From: Prevotella sp.
GTDB taxonomy: Bacteria > Bacteroidota > Bacteroidia > Bacteroidales > Bacteroidaceae
NCBI GenBank assembly: GCA_017415455.1
Contig: JAFQGS010000063.1
Span: 1 to 34,362 of the forward strand
Direction: 5' to 3'
DNA: 34,362 bases
The first letter of the stretch is position 1; each line of letters opens with the position of its first letter. A program made the translations under genes and the position numbers. Positions 30,047 through 34,362 of the stretch are shown here, piece after piece. A model generated the notes under the pieces. That model searched no databases, was not told the origin of the DNA, and worked only from the letters and a program-made list of their open reading frames with translations.

Positions 30047-31936
30047 ATGGACTTGTTCAATTACAGGCGGCGTGAGAGCACGGTGACAAACGTGGGAGCC
30101 ACTCCGATGGGTGGTGAGAATCCGGTGCGTGTGCAGTCAATGACAACAACATCGACCAACGACACGGAGGGCAGCGTGGCCCAGGCCAGGCGCATTATAG
30201 ATGCCGGCGGAGAGTATGTGAGACTCACAACTCAGGGAGTAAGGGAGGCAGAGAACCTTAAAAACATAAACGCCGCATTGAGAAACGCCGGATATACGGC
30301 ACCAATCGTTGCCGATGTCCACTTCAATCCGCATGTGGCGGAGGTGGCGGCGATGTATGCCGAGAAGGTAAGGATTAATCCGGGAAACTACGTTGATCCT
30401 GCACGCACGTTCAAAGAACTGGAATATACGGATGAGGAATATGCTGCCGAGCTGGACAAGATAGAGCGTCAGTTGCTGCCGCTGATAGATATATGCAGGA
30501 GGAATAACACTGCAGTGCGTGTCGGTGTGAACCACGGCTCACTGTCGGACCGCATAATGTCAAGATATGGAGATACTCCGGAGGGCATCGTTGAGAGCTG
30601 CATGGAGTTTCTGAGAATATTCAAGCGTGAGAACTTCACCGATGTGGTGATTTCAATAAAGGCAAGCAATACGGTCGTGATGGTGCGCTCGATGAGGCTG
30701 CTCGTTGATGCCATGGAGCGTGAGTGCATGGCTTATCCGCTGCATCTGGGAGTGACCGAGGCTGGCGAAGGTGAGGATGGACGCATAAAAAGTGCCGTGG
30801 GCATCGGAGCACTGCTGGCAGACGGCATCGGAGATACTATCAGAGTGTCGTTGAGTGAGGAACCGGAGGATGAGATACCGGTGGCAAGGCATCTTGTGGA
30901 TTATATCGGCAGGAAGGCCGGTCATATGTTCATCCCCGCTGAGATGTGTGACAGGTTTGACTATCTCAGACCAGAGAGGAGACAGACAAAGGCGGTGGGT
31001 AACATCGGCGGTGACAATGTGCCGGTGGTGATAGCGTCGCAGATGGCGGCTGGCAAGGTGTGCTATGATGAGGATACTCGTCCCGACTATATATATGTAG
31101 GGTCGCAGATGCCTGCGGAGGTGGATGCCGGACAGGCTTATATAATGGACTTCGCAGCGTATAATGAGTATGTAAGCGGCAGGCAGGAAAGCAATGACGG
31201 CAGTGGGATGTCGCCTGAGGTATATCCCATCTTCCCGCATACGGCAATGCCTTTTGTGTCGATGGTGAAAGCCGGGAGAAAGTTTCTTGTACTGCAGTAT
31301 GGCGTTCCTGTGGCAGAGTATGTTGCCTGTCTGAAACATAATCCGGAGGTTGTGGTTGTATGTGTGAGCAATCATGACAACAGGCTTGGCGAGCAGAGGG
31401 CGCTGCTTCATGAGCTTATGCGCAACGATGTGTCTAATCCTGTGGTGTTCTGTCAGATGTACAGACACTCAAATGAGGAGAAGGGCGACTTCCAGTTGGA
31501 GGCTGCCGCAGACATGGGGGCACTGATGATGGACGGACTCACCGACGGACTGTGGCTGATGAATGACGGAACGATTGGCATGCAGGATATATGTGGTACG
31601 GCTTTCGGCATATTGCAGGCTGCAAGGCTGCGCACTTCAAAGACGGAATATATAAGTTGTCCGGGCTGTGGAAGAACGTTATACGACCTGAGGTCTACCA
31701 TAGCACGCATCAAGGAGGCCACAAAGCACATGAAAGGGCTGAAGATAGGCATCATGGGATGTATCGTGAACGGTCCTGGCGAGATGGCGGATGCCGACTA
31801 CGGATATGTCGGAGCGGCAAGGGGAAAGGTGTCGCTCTACCGCAGAAAAGAGTGTGTGGAGAAGAATATTCCGGAAGAAGAGGCTGTTGAGAAACTGTTG
31901 AGGCTGATAGAGTCAGATGCTGCCAGAAATAAATAA
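30047..31936 (+). CDS. ispG: 4-hydroxy-3-methylbut-2-enyl diphosphate synthase (long form)
   Basis: This 629-residue enzyme of the MEP isoprenoid pathway converts MEcPP to HMBPP. The N-terminal TIM barrel starts at GGENPVRVQSMTTTSTNDT and contains VADVHFNP and RINPGNY; the C-terminal iron-sulfur domain has Cys538 and Cys541 (CPGCGR), Cys572 (MGCIVNGPGE) and Glu579 for the [4Fe-4S] cluster. The length is explained by the inserted middle domain (about 270-500) typical of Bacteroidetes and plants; the E. coli form is about 370 residues. It follows purE by 10 bases. Confidence 0.97.
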   Translation: MDLFNYRRRESTVTNVGATPMGGENPVRVQSMTTTSTNDTEGSVAQARRIIDAGGEYVRLTTQGVREAENLKNINAALRNAGYTAPIVADVHFNPHVAEVAAMYAEKVRINPGNYVDPARTFKELEYTDEEYAAELDKIERQLLPLIDICRRNNTAVRVGVNHGSLSDRIMSRYGDTPEGIVESCMEFLRIFKRENFTDVVISIKASNTVVMVRSMRLLVDAMERECMAYPLHLGVTEAGEGEDGRIKSAVGIGALLADGIGDTIRVSLSEEPEDEIPVARHLVDYIGRKAGHMFIPAEMCDRFDYLRPERRQTKAVGNIGGDNVPVVIASQMAAGKVCYDEDTRPDYIYVGSQMPAEVDAGQAYIMDFAAYNEYVSGRQESNDGSGMSPEVYPIFPHTAMPFVSMVKAGRKFLVLQYGVPVAEYVACLKHNPEVVVVCVSNHDNRLGEQRALLHELMRNDVSNPVVFCQMYRHSNEEKGDFQLEAAADMGALMMDGLTDGLWLMNDGTIGMQDICGTAFGILQAARLRTSKTEYISCPGCGRTLYDLRSTIARIKEATKHMKGLKIGIMGCIVNGPGEMADADYGYVGAARGKVSLYRRKECVEKNIPEEEAVEKLLRLIESDAARNK

Positions 31937-31938
31937 GT

Positions 31939-32019
31939 ATGTCTGACAGGCCCCAATGGCGCCAGCAGCTACTATGGTATAAGGATGCTTACGGACTGAT
32001 TACGGGTGCTTTCGGATGA
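31939..32019 (+). CDS. Possible 26-codon ORF after ispG
   Basis: ATG two bases after the ispG stop opens a frame for MSDRPQWRQQLLWYKDAYGL... with TGA at 32017-32019. I see no family or ribosome binding site. It is likely fortuitous and is listed because it lies directly in the operon. Confidence 0.15.
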   Translation: MSDRPQWRQQLLWYKDAYGLITGAFG

Positions 32020-32154
32020 CGGCAGAGCACAATCCGCACAGGGGAAGGCTCCTTTACGGAGGGAGTGTGGAGAGCCTGTTGAATATAATTAATATTGGAA
32101 CGCGCGCGTATAGGGAAAGAAATGAAGTCCGGGAACAGGCTATAAGACTTGATA
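32020..32154. other. Non-coding tail of the ispG unit
   Basis: Hairpin-forming sequence is present (AGGCTC around 32047 with GAGCCT around 32073, and CTCC/GGAG inside), followed by CGCGCGCG at 32101. I recognise no RNA family. Confidence 0.35.
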
Positions 32155-32190
32155 TAAAAAGAAAAGAGGATGCATGAGCACCCTCTTTTC
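32155..32190. terminator. Shared terminator of ispG and HU
   Basis: GAAAAGAGG.TGC pairs with GCA.CCTCTTTTC (one A-C mismatch). On the minus strand it is followed by TTTTTAT, a proper T tract for the HU gene; on the plus strand only TTATG follows. Confidence 0.8.
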
Positions 32191-32209
32191 TTATGTCCTT
32201 AGCCAAATA

Positions 32210-32482
32210 TTAGTTGATGGCGTCTGCCAAATCAGCACCAGCCTTGAACTTAGCTACCTTCTTCGCAGCGATGTTTATCTTCTCGCCTGTGAGCGGATTA
32301 ACGCCTTCACGAGCTGGACGCTCGCTTACACTGAATGTACCAAAGCCTACCAAAGCAACCTTGTCACCTGCTACGAGAGCGTCCTTTACAGCTGCCATTG
32401 TAGCGTCAAGAGCCTTCTTTGCGTCTGCTTTTGTCAGTCCTGAACCAGCAGCGATTTTCTCAATAAGTTCTGTCTTGTTCAT
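32210..32482 (-). CDS. HU-family histone-like DNA-binding protein
   Basis: The 90-residue protein is canonical [22 protein letters not shown] dimerisation helices, [20 protein letters not shown] with the DNA-intercalating Pro on the beta arm, and [16 protein letters not shown] at the end. It binds and bends DNA across the nucleoid. Codon bias is strong, its promoter is nearly perfect, and it has its own terminator, all consistent with high expression. It differs from the 147-residue HU-HIG protein in length and type; this one is the housekeeping paralogue. Confidence 0.97.
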   Translation of the reverse strand: MNKTELIEKIAAGSGLTKADAKKALDATMAAVKDALVAGDKVALVGFGTFSVSERPAREGVNPLTGEKINIAAKKVAKFKAGADLADAIN

Positions 32483-32538
32483 AATCTTGCTATTTAAAAT
32501 ATTAGTATTAGGATTAATTAATATGCGTAATTGTCTCG

Positions 32539-32569
32539 CAAATATACTTTATTGTTTTTATAAATCAAA
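32539..32569 (-). promoter_or_regulatory. HU promoter
   Basis: On the minus strand, TTTG (32569-32566), exactly 19 bases, then TATATTTG (32546-32539) match the Bacteroidetes consensus completely. The leader is about 50 bases. Confidence 0.85.
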
Positions 32570-32651
32570 CAAAAAATAAAAAAAAGTGATTATTTTGATA
32601 AAAAAAAGTTGTCAAACTGCTTATTTCATGCATGATAACAGATATTTTTAG

Positions 32652-32659
32652 TACTTTTG
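32652..32659 (+). promoter_or_regulatory. Candidate -7 box of the rhomboid unit
   Basis: TACTTTTG matches TAnnTTTG, about 35 bases before the rhomboid ATG; no clear -33 TTTG is seen at the usual spacing. Confidence 0.45.
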
Positions 32660-32693
32660 CCAAATAAACATTATAGATTTTAAGAATTAAAAC

Positions 32694-33602
32694 ATGCGCA
32701 ACATACCAACAATAACAAAGAACTTGCTGATTATTAACGTGTTGATGTTCGCAGCGACTTTTGTTTTCAAATCGCGCGGAATCTTCTTTGATGATATCTT
32801 CGGACTGCATTTCTTCCCAGCCTCAGATTTCCATGTTTATCAGTTTGTTACTTATATGTTCATGCATGCGGACATCATGCATCTATTCTTTAATATGTTT
32901 GCTTTATGGATGTTCGGATGCGTGGTGGAGAATGTATGGGGACCCAAAAAGTTCATTCTCTATTATATGGTGTGTGGAATAGGTGCCGGACTGATACAGG
33001 AGCTGGCACAGATGGGCGAGTTCTACATGCGGGTGAGTGCTCAGAATCCGTCTATCTCATTGTCGGGAGTGTTTCAAGTGGCAGAGATGGGCGCCGATGC
33101 GCTGAATGGATGGAATACGGTAGGAGCCTCTGGGGCGGTATATGCTATATTGCTCGCTTTCGGTATGACGTTTCCTGAGGAGAAGATTTTTATCTTTCCG
33201 CTGCCTGTGCCCATAAAGGCCAAGTGGTTTGTCATGATATATGTGGTTATAGAGTTGCTCTCAGTGATGTCTGTCTCAAATAGCAACGTGGCTCATTGCG
33301 CACATCTTGGAGGTATGTTATTTGGCTGGATGCTGATAAGATACTGGCGGAAAAGTGGTCCTGGAGGTGGTTATGGATATGGAGGAAACAGCTCTTTCGC
33401 CTCTAAAATAAGGGACGGATGGAAGAAATATACAGCCCCGAAGAAAGACAATAAGACCAAGGACAACGCAGACTGGGACTATAACCGCAGGATGAAGGAA
33501 AGGCAGGATGAGGTGGACCGCATACTGGACAAGGTGAGAAGAAGCGGATATGCAAGTCTGACAGAGGAGGAGAAGAGAACGCTCTTCAATAATGGGAAAT
33601 AG
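32694..33602 (+). CDS. Rhomboid intramembrane serine protease
   Basis: This 302-residue protein has about six helices. The catalytic Ser146 is in GASGAVYAI and the catalytic His204 in AHCAHLGG (helix 6). The conserved loop YMFMHADIMHLFFNMFALW (about 54-72) has the His/Asn of the oxyanion region. A cytoplasmic basic/charged tail (about 225-302) includes KKDNKTKDNADWDY and a predicted helix (RMKERQDEVDRILDKVRRSG). It cleaves membrane-protein helices within the inner membrane; substrates are unknown. It overlaps the next gene by 11 bases, so the two are coupled. Confidence 0.94.
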   Translation: MRNIPTITKNLLIINVLMFAATFVFKSRGIFFDDIFGLHFFPASDFHVYQFVTYMFMHADIMHLFFNMFALWMFGCVVENVWGPKKFILYYMVCGIGAGLIQELAQMGEFYMRVSAQNPSISLSGVFQVAEMGADALNGWNTVGASGAVYAILLAFGMTFPEEKIFIFPLPVPIKAKWFVMIYVVIELLSVMSVSNSNVAHCAHLGGMLFGWMLIRYWRKSGPGGGYGYGGNSSFASKIRDGWKKYTAPKKDNKTKDNADWDYNRRMKERQDEVDRILDKVRRSGYASLTEEEKRTLFNNGK

Positions 33603-34362
33603 CCGTTTAGTATCAGACGGTGCCCAAAAGAAACTTGATGGTGATATGTTTAAGAAGATAAGGACAATTACGATAAATTTGATTGCCGCGGCAAATATAG
33701 TCACGGCAATCATTATGTTAATGATAGGGTATAGCGGAAGAGTATGTCTTGCAGATTATCCGTTGTTGGCGAATATAGGTTTGGTATTCCCGTTGTTTGT
33801 TATTCTGAACCTGCTCTTTCTCGTCTTCTGGCTGATATTCTATAAAAGATGCGCCCTGATACCGTTTGTCGCATTTGTTTTATGTTATTATCCAGTCCGC
33901 GATTATGCTCCACTTAATATGTCGCAGGATACACCGGAGGGCGCTCTTAAGATTCTTTCATATAATGTCTGTATGTTTGGAGCAGAGACATTGCCCGATA
34001 TGAGGAATAATCCGATAATCAATTATATAAGGGAGTGCAATGCAGACATCGTATGTTTGCAGGAAGCAAGAATAGACGCGCAACTCATTTCTGAGACCAA
34101 GGATATATATAATTACCGTGATTCAGCGGTGAAGTATCCTTCTGGTACGGCGCTGGTTGTGCTCAGTAAGTATCCGGTTGTTGGAAAGGAACACATCAAT
34201 TATGCGTCAAGAGGCAATATAAGTACTGCCTTTTATATAAAGATAGACAATGACACAGTGGTCGTTGTCAATAATCATCTGGAGACAAGCGGCCTTTCCT
34301 TGAGCGACAGGGCGGCGCTTAATGATATAATGAAAGGCAAGTCAAAAGAGAGAATAAATAAG
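33592..34362 (+). CDS. Membrane-anchored endonuclease/exonuclease/phosphatase-family protein (partial)
   Basis: The frame begins with ATG inside the rhomboid gene end and stays open to the window end, 257 codons, so the C-terminus is missing. Residues about 25-110 form three hydrophobic helices (LIAAANIVTAIIMLMIGY, then LVFPLFVILNLLFLVFWLIF, then LIPFVAFVLCYY). From about 125 the metal-dependent EEP fold begins: KILSYNVCMFG, then ADIVCLQEARID with catalytic Glu, LVVLSKYPV and VVNNHLE with His. This membrane-helix plus EEP arrangement is common in Bacteroidetes. The substrate (nucleic acid or phospholipid/inositol phosphate) is open. Confidence 0.88.
   Translation, partial: MGNSRLVSDGAQKKLDGDMFKKIRTITINLIAAANIVTAIIMLMIGYSGRVCLADYPLLANIGLVFPLFVILNLLFLVFWLIFYKRCALIPFVAFVLCYYPVRDYAPLNMSQDTPEGALKILSYNVCMFGAETLPDMRNNPIINYIRECNADIVCLQEARIDAQLISETKDIYNYRDSAVKYPSGTALVVLSKYPVVGKEHINYASRGNISTAFYIKIDNDTVVVVNNHLETSGLSLSDRAALNDIMKGKSKERINK

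Noticed and set aside
32020-32154. tRNA or known RNA gene downstream of ispG
   Set aside because: Hairpins are present, but no cloverleaf, anticodon arm or TTCRA-like T-loop is visible.

Overview
The window looks like a chromosomal segment of a Bacteroidales bacterium, most likely Prevotella or a close relative. The evidence is several promoters of the Bacteroidetes type (TAnnTTTG with TTTG about 19-20 bases upstream), very weak Shine-Dalgarno sites, and family variants typical of the phylum: the long IspG, a two-gene KorA/KorB without a ferredoxin subunit, HU-HIG plus 'smalltalk', and the exported 'DKMAYEL' protein. There is no rRNA, tRNA, CRISPR array or recognisable transposase.

Layout. 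1-738: the 3' end of ATP-type PEP carboxykinase and its terminator. 1061-10671: a one-direction gene cluster that resembles a compact aryl-polyene/flexirubin-type lipid pathway (acyltransferase, ketosynthase, acyl carrier protein, two hot-dog dehydratases, thioesterase, MMPL exporter, FAD-dependent desaturase/saturase-like oxidoreductase, FabG-like reductase, LolA-like carrier). It has one ketosynthase and no visible aryl-starter genes. 10801-12824 (minus): an Aur1-like PAP2 membrane enzyme and an extended short-chain dehydrogenase, possibly sphingolipid-related. 13127-15358: RNase R. 15359-16587: 1.2 kb without a convincing gene, with ATGCC/GGCAT-rich and repeat-like sequence.

16588-20042: korA and korB, encoding 2-oxoacid:ferredoxin oxidoreductase, separated by a small PD-(D/E)XK-like GxxExxY gene. 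That gene sits inside imperfect inverted repeats, and the right repeat is duplicated in tandem. I regard this as the best candidate for a poorly described mobile cassette. 20389-22380: an exported helix-hairpin-helix/beta-barrel protein. 22432-23082 (minus): a hemolysin III-type membrane protein.

23083-26338 is an accessory-looking island: a candidate structured small RNA with a strong terminator, a minus-strand group (unknown 118-codon gene, HU-HIG DNA-binding protein, smalltalk microprotein), and an exported Tyr/Trp-rich protein whose repetitive C-terminus is frame-shifted. Two promoters here carry direct repeats immediately upstream of the -33 box, which suggests operator sites.

26593-31936: a housekeeping run led by a clear promoter (unknown 213-codon gene, rpoN, PAP2-like membrane protein, purE, ispG). 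32210-32482 (minus): a canonical HU protein with a near-perfect promoter and terminator. 32694-34362: a rhomboid protease and an overlapping membrane-anchored endonuclease/exonuclease/phosphatase-family protein cut by the window end.
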